In this document: positions 16,158-23,552 of the stretch, one piece after another
Layout of the letters: each line of letters begins with the position of its first letter
Position numbering within the stretch: the first letter of the stretch is position 1
Assembly (NCBI GenBank): GCA_029262455.1
Contig: JAJCZJ010000063.1
Location: 1-64,000 of the forward strand
DNA from: Deltaproteobacteria bacterium
GTDB taxonomy: Bacteria > Desulfobacterota > Binatia > HRBIN30 > CADEER01
Length of the DNA: 64,000 bases
Reading direction: 5' to 3'
The notes under the pieces: generated by a model
Databases searched by the model: none
Seen by the model: only the letters and a program-made list of their open reading frames with translations
Told to the model about the DNA's origin: nothing
Made by a program: the position numbers and the translations under genes

Positions 16158-16607
16158 TCACACGAGTTGCGTCCTGATGTTGATCTCGGATGTGAGCGTT
16201 CGGTGAACGGGACACTTGTTCGCGATCTCGATGAGCCGCGTCCGTTGTTCCTCGGTCAGCGTTCCGTGCAGCTCGACGTCGAGCTCGATGCGATCGAGCA
16301 TCCCGTCCTTCTTCTCGCAGTCCTCGCAATCTGCCGCGTGGATCCTCGAGTGGCGCAGCCTCACGGTCACGCCCTCGAGCGGCCACTGCTTGCGGCGGGC
16401 GTAGAGCGACACCGTCATCGAGGTGCACGCGCCGAGGCCGGAGAGCAGGAAATCGTAAGGGCCCGGCCCGGTGTCGGTCCCTCCCAATGCTGCCGGCTCG
16501 TCCGCGAGGAGCTGATGGCCGCCCATCGTGATCTGCTGGGCGAAGCCCGTTGCACTACCGTGGACGACAACCTCGTGAGGCTTTCCAACCTTTGCCTGCT
16601 CATTCAA
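16158..16607 (-). CDS. OsmC-family peroxidase-like protein
   Basis: An OsmC/Ohr-fold protein of about 149 residues. The two redox cysteines are in GLGACTSMT and NKCPVHRTL, and the substrate-side signature DEPAALGGTDTGPGPYDFLL is present. An internal CEDCEKK pair is common in the OsmC-with-CxxC branch. Such proteins reduce organic hydroperoxides with thiol cofactors. I chose TTG 16607, downstream of an aggagg on the minus strand, though the spacing (15 nt) is long. A GTG at 16646 would add 13 residues. Confidence 0.8.
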   Translation of the reverse strand: MNEQAKVGKPHEVVVHGSATGFAQQITMGGHQLLADEPAALGGTDTGPGPYDFLLSGLGACTSMTVSLYARRKQWPLEGVTVRLRHSRIHAADCEDCEKKDGMLDRIELDVELHGTLTEEQRTRLIEIANKCPVHRTLTSEINIRTQLV

Positions 16608-16726
16608 TCGAGCCGTGACGGCCCTCCTTTCACTGAATACTCTCACACAGCGGTCATGAGATGACGTGTTCCATTCCCGTGATGAGCGACGACTCGATCG
16701 TCGGATTTCTTCGACACGGGGGGCAG

Positions 16727-17341
16727 CTACACTGGGTCCGCAACGACGTGGAACGATATTGTCGCTTCGTCTCCGGTTTTCATCATGCCCATCATCTTCG
16801 ACGGACGTTTGACGCCGTATTCCTCGAACTTGAAAGTGTACTCCCCCTCAACCGTGAGACGTCCACTGGCGTCGATCGCCGTTGTCAGCGGCACGACGAT
16901 CGCCTTTGTCACTCCGTGCAGTGTCAGCTTGCCCGATAGCTCCACTTCACTCCGACCCTTGTCGTCCGTGCGCACACTGGAAGCCCGGTCTCCGCGGAAG
17001 CTTATCGTCGGAAACGTTTGCACCTCGAGACTGTTTCTCTTGACGTCTTCGTCCCGCGATCCGTCCCCGCTGTCGTAACTGGCAGCGTCGATCGTCAGTT
17101 CCACCTGTCCAGTGCTTGCGATCGAGCTCGGGTTCCCTTGCACCTCGCCTCCCAGGACTTTGAACTTGCCGACAGCCTCACCGCGAATCATTGCCATCGG
17201 CTCGGCGACAGCCGCCGTGATGGTGCTTTCGGCCGTGTTGATCGTGAAGTGCAAAACTCCATCCGTGCTCTTAGCCAGCGTTGGTTCGCCGAATCCTGTC
17301 AGGGCGAAAAGTACGATCGCGATGCGTCCAAGTCGTGTCAT
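16727..17341 (-). CDS. YceI-family periplasmic protein
   Basis: 204 residues with a signal peptide (about 1-23, cut after TLA). The body is the YceI lipocalin-like barrel: FTINTAESTITAAV, LEVQTFPTISFRGD, LSGKLTLHGVTKAIVVPL. Members bind isoprenoid-type lipids in the periplasm. The start at 17341 has a strong SD (aaaggag) and excludes 36 residues of unrelated frame. It is preceded by a relic of a DUF3179 gene. Confidence 0.85.
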   Translation of the reverse strand: MTRLGRIAIVLFALTGFGEPTLAKSTDGVLHFTINTAESTITAAVAEPMAMIRGEAVGKFKVLGGEVQGNPSSIASTGQVELTIDAASYDSGDGSRDEDVKRNSLEVQTFPTISFRGDRASSVRTDDKGRSEVELSGKLTLHGVTKAIVVPLTTAIDASGRLTVEGEYTFKFEEYGVKRPSKMMGMMKTGDEATISFHVVADPV

Positions 17342-17445
17342 GTGTTTCTCCTTTGTGGTCTGTTTGACAAGTATGATGCGCTGAGGAGAAGAACGTGGCA
17401 TCGGTTTCCGATCGGTCGCCGAGTTCGGCGCCAACCTGCGTTCCA

Positions 17446-17691
17446 TCAATCACGTGATCGACCCGATGGCCGATAGGAATCATGCGAAAAGGAATTGACG
17501 GAACCGCCGGCCAGCGGTTCGATCGAAGGATTGTCGTCGACAGCCGGCCCGGCAGGACTGTCGACGGAGCGCACCTCTTCGGCGCGGTGATTGTAGCCCG
17601 TCTGGGCAAGCACGACGCCGGAGTTCAGGCGCGCCAACCTGGAAAATTCAGAAGATTTGCGGAAGCGTCCTCGAACCCATGTATTCTGCAA
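17446..17691 (-). pseudogene. Relic of the C-terminal domain of a DUF3179-type protein
   Basis: The minus-strand frame contains VVLAQTGYNHRAEEVRSVDS and IEPLAGGSVNSFS. This matches, residue by residue, the C-terminal FxLYD-like domain of the intact DUF3179 protein at 36212-37612 (VVLAEPGYNRRAEALRPIDS, IEPLAGGSVDSFR). Nothing of the rest of that protein is present and the ends run into unrelated sequence. It is a degraded fragment of a paralogue. The remaining 17342-17445 and 17692-17797 show no gene. Confidence 0.65.
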
Positions 17692-17797
17692 GCACTGCGC
17701 CCCGGGCCGACGAGTGTGATCTTACACAGTGTCGATTCTGCAGCGACATCGAACGACACCGCGAACACTTGCGGTGCAACGCCTTCAGGCTGGACAG

Positions 17798-18118
17798 CTA
17801 ACTCTCCAGCTTATCCGGGCCATCCGTATCGATGCTCACCCGCGATTGGGCGTCGATGTGGTCGCGGAGCGCCGCGCGAACACGGCTGCGCACTTCGTCC
17901 GGAATGTCATCGGCCGCGAGCTCGCCGGTGATACGAATCGTCTCTTCGTAGGTCTTCGAGAACGCCCGACAATCGGGACAATCGCGGAAATGAAGCTCGA
18001 TCGCTTCTGCAACCTTTGGATCGAGGGTCCCGTCAAAGTAGTCCTGCAGCACGGCCACGACATCCTCACAGGTGCGTCGTCCCATGAGCCGCATTACGAA
18101 TGCCATCACGCGTCTCAT
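17798..18118 (-). CDS. Zinc-finger anti-sigma factor
   Basis: 106 residues with the ZAS motif: Cys17, then His43-x3-Cys47-x2-Cys50 (ELHFRDCPDC). There is no membrane segment, so this is a soluble, probably redox-sensing anti-sigma factor like RsrA/ChrR. It overlaps the ECF sigma gene by 4 bp (ATGA), which ensures matched synthesis. Oxidation of the Cys cluster would release the sigma factor (inference from the family). Confidence 0.85.
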   Translation of the reverse strand: MRRVMAFVMRLMGRRTCEDVVAVLQDYFDGTLDPKVAEAIELHFRDCPDCRAFSKTYEETIRITGELAADDIPDEVRSRVRAALRDHIDAQSRVSIDTDGPDKLES

Positions 18119-18702
18119 CGCTCACCCCCGAAGCGCTGGGCCAGCCGTTCGCGCAGTCGTAGGTGCGCACGATGCAGCCGGCTTCGCACAGCCAAAACGG
18201 TGGAACCCGTCGCGGCGGCGATTTCTTCGTGACTGAGCCCGAGCACATCTTTCAGCCAGACAACAGTCCGGTCGATGTCCGGCAGCGCATCGAGCGCATC
18301 GCGCAGACTGCCGCGCAGTTGCGAGCGCTGGGCCTGGTCTTCTGCCGATTCGCTCCAATCCTCCACGGGTCGCGCGTAGCCGCCCATCCAGTTGAAACGC
18401 GGTAGATCCTCTTCTGAGACAATTGGACTGCGTTTGGATGATCGCAAGTGCATCAGCGCGGCATTTACGGCGATCTGATAGAGCCATGTGCCAAACGCGG
18501 CGTCGCCACGAAATGCGTCGAGCTTCTCGAACGCTCTCATGACTGCGTTCTGATATACGTCGGCGGCGTCGGCCTCGTTGCGGACAATGCGAAGCACCGC
18601 CTGGTAGACGCGGCCCTCGTATGGGCGGATGAGCTCTTCGAAAGCCGAGCCCTCGCCGGACCGAACGGCGACAATGAGCGATGCTTCGTCACGTTCCTCC
18701 AT
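18115..18702 (-). CDS. ECF RNA polymerase sigma factor
   Basis: 195 residues. Region 2 (FEELIRPYEGRVYQAVLRIV, DAADVYQNAVMRAFEKLDAF, GTWLYQIAVNAALMHLR) and region 4 (LPDIDRTVVWLKDVLGLSHEEIAAATGS, VLAVRSRLHRAHLRLRERL) of group 4 sigma factors are clear. The linker is longer than minimal. It is coupled to its zinc-finger anti-sigma factor downstream. Targets are unknown; nearby OsmC and YceI genes fit an oxidative or envelope stress regulon. Confidence 0.9.
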   Translation of the reverse strand: MEERDEASLIVAVRSGEGSAFEELIRPYEGRVYQAVLRIVRNEADAADVYQNAVMRAFEKLDAFRGDAAFGTWLYQIAVNAALMHLRSSKRSPIVSEEDLPRFNWMGGYARPVEDWSESAEDQAQRSQLRGSLRDALDALPDIDRTVVWLKDVLGLSHEEIAAATGSTVLAVRSRLHRAHLRLRERLAQRFGGER

Positions 18703-19234
18703 AAGCTTTGGGCAACCCTATCCGATAAGACCCTTCGTCTCCAGACTGACGGCGCCGGGGCGCTCCGGTTTCGTCGCCACCCACCCCGGTGATCTCGACT
18801 TGAGAACGGGCCTTTATCCATTCTACGTGCCGGCGCAGTACCCTGACTCACCGGCCGGGTACTGGGGAGCCCGTCGGTCGATCGCACACACTTTTCCTTG
18901 CGACGCGTCGATGTTCCGCGCCGCCGCCCCCCTTTTCGAATCCTCCGCCTGGGCGTTCAGAGTCCATTCATACTCCAGAAACTCGACCTGGCCCGTTCCC
19001 TTTCAACGCGTTTGCGTTTCACCACCGTCGAATCCTCCGTGTTTTCTGTTCTCGATCATGAGATGCGCGACGCCGGAGAGGTGTTGCACGAGTCATCAGA
19101 CAAGACCCTCCCCGGTCCAGCTCAAACGGGCAACTTCGGCTGTCTGCCACGGCCCCCGTTGCGAGGCATCTAAGGAGGTGGTGAGCAACGCCGGTTGGTG
19201 CATCATTCCGGCCAGACGAAAGGAAAGACGAAAA
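18703..19234. other. Intergenic stretch; nothing recognised
   Basis: 532 bp upstream of both the leftward sigma-factor operon and the rightward lipoprotein pair. I see no coding region with a convincing start or family, no repeat and no terminator hairpin. It must carry the promoters of both units. An SD-like aaggaaag sits at 19220-19227. Confidence 0.3.
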
Positions 19235-19381
19235 ATGCTCAGACGTTTCGCATGCCTCATTGCGGCCCTCAGCGCGCTGGGATTCGTTCGCCCCGTCTGC
19301 GCGCGCCGCGGTACTGGTCGTGTCCGAGGAGACCGGGGTGGTTTCTCTCGCATGACCCGTGAGAACGCAGCGAGCCGATGA
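19235..19381 (+). CDS. Small signal-peptide protein coupled to the PLA2-like gene
   Basis: A 48-codon frame beginning with a good SD (aaggaaagacg) and a signal-peptide-like N-terminus (MLRRFACLIAALSALGFVRP, then VCARRG), ending in an ATGA overlap with the next gene. The mature part would be only about 25 basic residues. It may be a leader peptide that couples translation of the lipoprotein. A truncated former gene is also possible. Function unknown. Confidence 0.4.
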   Translation: MLRRFACLIAALSALGFVRPVCARRGTGRVRGDRGGFSRMTRENAASR

Positions 19382-19830
19382 GGCGTGGTCCGATAGTCGT
19401 GATTCTGGCGGGACTCAGCCTTTCCGCCTGCGCTCCCATGCGCCACCGGGTGGCGCCGTATGGGGACGACCCGGTAAGCGCGGATGCCATCGAGCGCCAT
19501 GCGGCGGCCAGCTGTAGGACGAAACCGTTGCGCCCGTTCGTGACCGACGGATGCTCCTTTTGGCCCGACGGTTGGCCCGACGGTTCGTGGGCGGAGTGTT
19601 GCGTCACACATGACATTGCCTACTGGTGCGGTGGATCGAGAAAAGCGCGCCGCGCCGCCGACAACGCATTGCACGACTGCGTCGTGGCCCGGTTCGACGA
19701 CTGGCGAGGACCTGTTCTTGGCACATTCATGGAAGCGGGCGTCTGGATCGCCGGTGTGCCTTGGCTGCCCACCTATTGGCGCTGGGGTTACGGCCACGCG
19801 TACCCACACAGCTATGAGCCCGCCCCCTAA
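19378..19830 (+). CDS. Phospholipase A2-like lipoprotein
   Basis: 150 residues. A lipoprotein signal ends at Cys18 (LSLSAC). The mature part contains DGCSFWPDG (calcium-loop-like) and ECCVTHDIAYWCGG, with the catalytic dyad His78-Asp79 and a conserved Cys framework, as in secreted phospholipase A2. ADNALHDCV carries a further conserved Cys. It probably hydrolyses ester bonds of phospholipids at the envelope. It overlaps the 48-residue ORF by 4 bp. The convergent DUF4056 gene ends 3 bp beyond its stop. Confidence 0.75.
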   Translation: MRRGPIVVILAGLSLSACAPMRHRVAPYGDDPVSADAIERHAAASCRTKPLRPFVTDGCSFWPDGWPDGSWAECCVTHDIAYWCGGSRKARRAADNALHDCVVARFDDWRGPVLGTFMEAGVWIAGVPWLPTYWRWGYGHAYPHSYEPAP

Positions 19831-19833
19831 ACC

Positions 19834-21153
19834 TCAATCAGGTCGATCGGTGTCGATGCCGAACTCGATCCGATTCTGCGCGCGGATCGCCGCGATGATG
19901 GCTGGAAAATCGTCTTGAGTGATTCGGCGTCCGAGCGACCGGAATGGCTCTCGAGCGGCGAGCGCGTCGTCCACATCGATGGTCAACGTCGCGGCATCGG
20001 AGAATCTGCGGCCGCCAATTCCATCGGGATTCGCGAGCACCAGTGGTTGTGTGTCGGCACCGCACGCCGCACGCAGCGCTGGACCCGCAAGCCGCGCCGG
20101 AACGAGCCACGGTCGGATCTCCGGTCCCACATCCATGTTGCGGCGCAGCACCAAGTGTGGATCGGGCAACCGCCGGCCCGAATCCCACCACAGCTTGTCC
20201 ACGGAGGCCATCGCTTCCTCCCCGGCACCCTCGGGGACCGCGCCCAGGTAACCGAGAATCTGCTTCATCCACCCATCGACGCTGCGGTTGAACAAGAATT
20301 CCGTGCGTGCTGCCCGTTGCGCCGCCACCGCGGCGGCGATCTTTGTACCGATGGCGTTGGAATACAGGTCCTCCGGGGAAAATGCAGATACCCGCTCCGG
20401 AAAGGCGTCGACCGACGCCCAGCCGAACCATGTGGCAATCTCGTGCCAAATCGAGAGCTGAAACGCGAGCCATTGAGACAGCGGAATCGCAAGGCGACGA
20501 GGGCCGAGCTGATCAACGAGCGTCGGGGCCGCCGGGCGGACGAGGATCTGCCGCGTACCGCCCTCGTTCGGGAGGTTGATGAGCGTACCCGTCTCGAGGT
20601 TCCGCGCGATGGTGGTTCCAAGGAAGATCGCCCAGTCGGCGTAGTCCCGGACGTGTGCGGTGTCGATGAACCCACCACGGCACGTGTAGACGAGCCCATT
20701 GTGCTCGCTGTGGACGAGACCACTGTCGTCGCCTTTCACGCCGACTTGCAAGAGACCGCTGTCGTAGTAGTGGCGTCCGACGTCGTCGGGCCCGAGAACA
20801 TTGCCGATGCAGTAACCGGGAATCGGAATCGGGCCCACACTCACGCCGAGCTGCGCGCCGAAGGCGCAGCAGGGGCGGAGGTGCTGCCGCAGCGGAATCG
20901 CCGGGATCTCCGTTGCGTGCATCTCTCGGAACAAAGGGCCAGGATCGGTGGCACACAACAGCGTGGTGACGTCGACCCGGGTCGGCTGATCGTCTGCGCG
21001 CCAGCGTGGAGCAGCCCCGCAGCCGGAGACCATCAATGCGGTCGCGAGGATACACACCACGTACCAGATTCCTGGCAGGGCAGCTGACGCCCCGACAACC
21101 GCGCGACTCGTCGGCTGCCTTCCTCGCCACCATGCGGTCAGACCGTATCTCAT
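19834..21153 (-). CDS. DUF4056 lipoprotein
   Basis: 439 residues from ATG 21153. A lipobox (LMVSGC) closes a long basic N-terminus. The body contains the DUF4056 signatures RPCCAFGAQLGV, the HYYDSG segment and YTCRGGFIDTAHVRDYADWA. It has conserved Cys and His residues but no proven activity. The convergent phospholipase-like gene suggests an envelope lipid context. A longer frame extends upstream to 21600 but lacks family sequence. Confidence 0.8.
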   Translation of the reverse strand: MRYGLTAWWRGRQPTSRAVVGASAALPGIWYVVCILATALMVSGCGAAPRWRADDQPTRVDVTTLLCATDPGPLFREMHATEIPAIPLRQHLRPCCAFGAQLGVSVGPIPIPGYCIGNVLGPDDVGRHYYDSGLLQVGVKGDDSGLVHSEHNGLVYTCRGGFIDTAHVRDYADWAIFLGTTIARNLETGTLINLPNEGGTRQILVRPAAPTLVDQLGPRRLAIPLSQWLAFQLSIWHEIATWFGWASVDAFPERVSAFSPEDLYSNAIGTKIAAAVAAQRAARTEFLFNRSVDGWMKQILGYLGAVPEGAGEEAMASVDKLWWDSGRRLPDPHLVLRRNMDVGPEIRPWLVPARLAGPALRAACGADTQPLVLANPDGIGGRRFSDAATLTIDVDDALAAREPFRSLGRRITQDDFPAIIAAIRAQNRIEFGIDTDRPD

Positions 21154-21404
21154 TTCTTTTGCTCGGCAGAAGCGCACAAACCAGCGACGCCACGTCACCG
21201 TGACCAAGGGAAACCTACTAGGGGAACCTATGATGGATGCCACACCGTTGAAAGGCGGCTGTTCCTCCGAGTCGATGGTCTCGTGAATCTCAGGCAGCAC
21301 AGTCGTCGCGTCGAGCTGAGCGCCCACGCGGCGCTCCTGGCGTGGGCGAGAGACGGTGCCGGCGGTGGCCGACCAGTCGCGCCTTGTAGGCCCAACAACC
21401 TTGC

Positions 21405-22025
21405 TCAAGAGGACTCCGCACCCGCACCCGCCGTAGCAGTGCTCGCTGTGGAATAGGACGAGACCAGATACGGAACAAGGAAGTTGAGCGCGAGATGACG
21501 GAGAACTACGAGGCTCAAAGGCGCCTCCAGCAGCAGATCGCCGTGGTTGACCACGAGCAGGACAGGCGCGACGAAGGCAGCGACCCTGAACGCCCGCCAC
21601 CGTGTATATGGGCTAAAGAATGCGCGCGCGAAGCGACGCGATTTCTCGCGCCTGACGCGCCGGGTGTTCGGGAAAACGAGGAAGTCGGGCGAGCGGCTGT
21701 CGCGGAGCAGCGTTCGCATCCATTCTCGAATGGACGGAAGCGACCAGACGCCAACGTGAGAATCAAGCCGCCTGCCGGCGTCGAAGAGTGTCAGGTTCGG
21801 CACCGTCGTTACCCGGTGTTCTCTCGCCGCCCGGGGAGCGTCTTCGATCGAGCAGCTGAAGACATCAATCGTGCCGTCCACTTCCTTCGCCAGTGACCGA
21901 AGGCACTGGGCCTGCAATTTGCAAGGCTGACAGCTTGGCGTGGTGAAGAGCACCAGCACCGGCTGGGAGCTCTTGATCACCCGCTCAGCAAAGGACCGGT
22001 CATCAATCGCGTCCAAAGTGCCCAT
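21405..22025 (-). CDS. Thioredoxin domain fused to an NrtS-like membrane domain
   Basis: 206 residues. Residues 1-108 form a thioredoxin fold with the active site C32-Q-P-C35 (LFTTPSCQPCK) and the cis-Pro strand VTTVPNLTLFD. Residues about 138-192 contain two hydrophobic segments with AFRVAAFVAPVLLVVNHGDL and LNFLVPYLVSSYS, the signature of NrtS, a two-helix nitrate/nitrite transporter-like family. The N-terminal thioredoxin part has no signal, so it should face the cytoplasm. The fusion suggests redox control of, or electron supply to, a nitrogen-oxide transport function (inference). Confidence 0.75.
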   Translation of the reverse strand: MGTLDAIDDRSFAERVIKSSQPVLVLFTTPSCQPCKLQAQCLRSLAKEVDGTIDVFSCSIEDAPRAAREHRVTTVPNLTLFDAGRRLDSHVGVWSLPSIREWMRTLLRDSRSPDFLVFPNTRRVRREKSRRFARAFFSPYTRWRAFRVAAFVAPVLLVVNHGDLLLEAPLSLVVLRHLALNFLVPYLVSSYSTASTATAGAGAESS

Positions 22026-22122
22026 TGCCGTGCTCTTCACCGCACAACCGACCGAAGGCGCTGCGGGCGAGATCCGGAGCCCATGCCCCGAGAGGTTCTT
22101 TCCGCATCCCAATTCATGCCGA

Positions 22123-22212
22123 CTTGGATGCCGGCGCAGGAGAAACGTTGCAGACCTCGAGGGCCCCGGTCGACGTACCGGTGCAACACTTCCTCCGGCA
22201 CGGGCATCCAAG
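22123..22212. repeat. Inverted pair of a dispersed TGCAAC...GCATCCAAG repeat
   Basis: The left arm at 22123-22152 is the reverse complement, at about 80 percent, of the right arm at 22182-22212: both begin TGCAAC, contain TCC and GC-rich positions, and end GGCATCCAAG. A 29-bp GC-rich spacer separates them. RNA from either strand would fold into a long hairpin. Confidence 0.55.
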
Positions 22213-22292
22213 CTCCCAACACGCCACGCGACATCCAAGACGGAGGAAACCCCATGAGAACGTGCACGATCGAGAGCGCTCGCTGTCCTTCG

Positions 22293-22322
22293 TGCAACAC
22301 TTTTCTCCTGCCCGCATCTGAA
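22293..22322 (+). repeat. Single copy of the TGCAAC...GCATC repeat
   Basis: Begins TGCAACACTTTTCTCCTG and ends GCATCTGAA, matching the right arm at 22182-22212 in order and spacing. Other copies are at 30018-30047 and 34471-34499. Confidence 0.45.
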
Positions 22323-22404
22323 CGTAGGGGCGAACGGGAAAAGACGAGGCAGAGCGTAAATCTCGGCCAGACCATGTTGAAAGCCGAGGCAAGCGGAGGA
22401 TCCC

Positions 22405-22908
22405 ATGCAAGAGCGTTCTCTCCCGCGGGAAGGACATCACCAGGCAGCCGCCGCCGCGGCCCCGGATGTAGGAAATGGGCCTTGCTCCACGCTCAATGTC
22501 GGGGATGTGTCCCTCGCGTACACGTTGCTCCGCATGGCATTTGGCGTGAACATTCTGATGCACGGCGCGGCGCGGTTCGGCTCGATCCCAGGCTTCGTGG
22601 AGGGTGTGCAGACCAGCTTCGCCCAGACGATCGCCCCCCAAGCCCTGGTGCGCGGATTCGCCTGGATCATCGTCCCGGCCGAATTCTTTATCGGTCTCCT
22701 CCTCATCATCGGCTTCCTCACGCGCTCGGCACTCATCGCGGGGTGGGCGTTGATGGTGTGTCTGACCATCGGCGTCACGCTACAGCAACGTTGGGACGTG
22801 GCCGGCCTCCAGCTTGGCTACTTCATGGCCTATGCGCTACTGGTCGCGGGTCTGAAGCTCAACACACAATCGGTTGACGGCTGGTCCGAGCGGAGGAACC
22901 GGCCGTAG
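22405..22908 (+). CDS. DoxX-family membrane protein
   Basis: 167 residues with four hydrophobic segments (about 38-56, 82-104, 108-124, 132-150) and the DoxX-like features LLRMAFGVNILMHGAARFG and GLLLIIGFLTRSALIAGW. DoxX proteins are small quinone-linked or redox-associated membrane proteins. The start at 22405 precedes a polar N-terminus; a later start is possible. A second DoxX-like gene follows after 71 bp. Confidence 0.75.
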   Translation: MQERSLPREGHHQAAAAAAPDVGNGPCSTLNVGDVSLAYTLLRMAFGVNILMHGAARFGSIPGFVEGVQTSFAQTIAPQALVRGFAWIIVPAEFFIGLLLIIGFLTRSALIAGWALMVCLTIGVTLQQRWDVAGLQLGYFMAYALLVAGLKLNTQSVDGWSERRNRP

Positions 22909-22979
22909 CGAACTGCGCCGACGACGGCATTTTAGCGCAACGCTTTTCGTCACTCCGCATCAGAAAATGCAGGGAGACG

Positions 22980-23426
22980 ATGGACAGAAAGGCACAAGGA
23001 CGAGACATGCAGAACACTACGCACGAGAACCGGATCCCCGCGGCGCTCTTGGGCCTACGGCTGAGCGTCTTTTTCGTGATGCTGATGTGGACGCTGGACA
23101 AGCTGGTAAATCCCAATCATGCCGCTGCCATTTATCAGAAATTCTATTTCATCCCGGGCGTCGGCAATTCTTTCCTGGCGGTCCTCGCCGTCTCGGAGCT
23201 GGCGCTCCTTCTCGGGTTCGTTGCCGGATATCGAAAGCGATTCACGTACGGTGTCGTGCTCGTGCTACACGCGATCTCGACGTTGTCGTCCTATCGCCAA
23301 TACCTCGCACCATTTGATCACCTGCTGTTCTTCGCCGCTTGGCCCATGTTGGCGGCATGCTTCGCGCTGTATGGACTACGCGATCTCGATACGCTGTGGA
23401 CATTCGAAAAGCACACGACCTCATAG
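22980..23426 (+). CDS. DoxX-like membrane protein
   Basis: 148 residues with four hydrophobic segments (AALLGLRLSVFFVMLMWTLD, LAVLAVSELALLLGFVAG, TYGVVLVLHAIST, LLFFAAWPMLAACFALYGL). The topology and the KLVNPNHAAAIYQKFY loop resemble DoxX/DUF-type relatives of the gene upstream. The start at 22980 has a gggaga SD; ATG 23007 is an alternative. Likely co-transcribed with its neighbour. Confidence 0.7.
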   Translation: MDRKAQGRDMQNTTHENRIPAALLGLRLSVFFVMLMWTLDKLVNPNHAAAIYQKFYFIPGVGNSFLAVLAVSELALLLGFVAGYRKRFTYGVVLVLHAISTLSSYRQYLAPFDHLLFFAAWPMLAACFALYGLRDLDTLWTFEKHTTS

Positions 23427-23552
23427 CCCAAACAATGGGAGAATCCCGGTGACCTGCAAAATACATTAGACCGCGCCGGAAGCGGCGAAGGAGGTACTTT
23501 CGGGGGCTCAATAAAGGCGTCCGGTTCCGTCGACGCGAGGAGAGAGTAGACC

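Larger units (their letters stand above)
22026..22404. other. Intergenic stretch with dispersed repeats; no confident gene
   Basis: 379 bp between the leftward thioredoxin-NrtS gene and the rightward DoxX gene. It holds three copies of a TGCAAC...GCATC repeat (next entries). An ATG at 22254 preceded by ggaggaaacc opens a short Cys-rich frame that runs out of frame through the DoxX gene, so I do not call it a gene. Confidence 0.35.

Noticed and set aside
19290-19345. An alternative frame reads AAVLVVSEETGVVSLA, like the end of a diadenylate cyclase domain
   Set aside because: It is only about 16 residues, ends in a stop, has no upstream or downstream cyclase sequence, and overlaps a frame with a good start and signal peptide. 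Probably chance, at most a tiny relic.
19915-21087. 390-codon plus-strand frame opposite the DUF4056 gene
   Set aside because: Shadow of the conserved minus-strand gene; biased composition and no domain.
22254-22404. ATG with good SD opening a Cys-rich small frame (MRTCTIESARCPSCN)
   Set aside because: The frame runs on into the DoxX gene out of phase, overlaps dispersed repeats and has no recognisable end or family.
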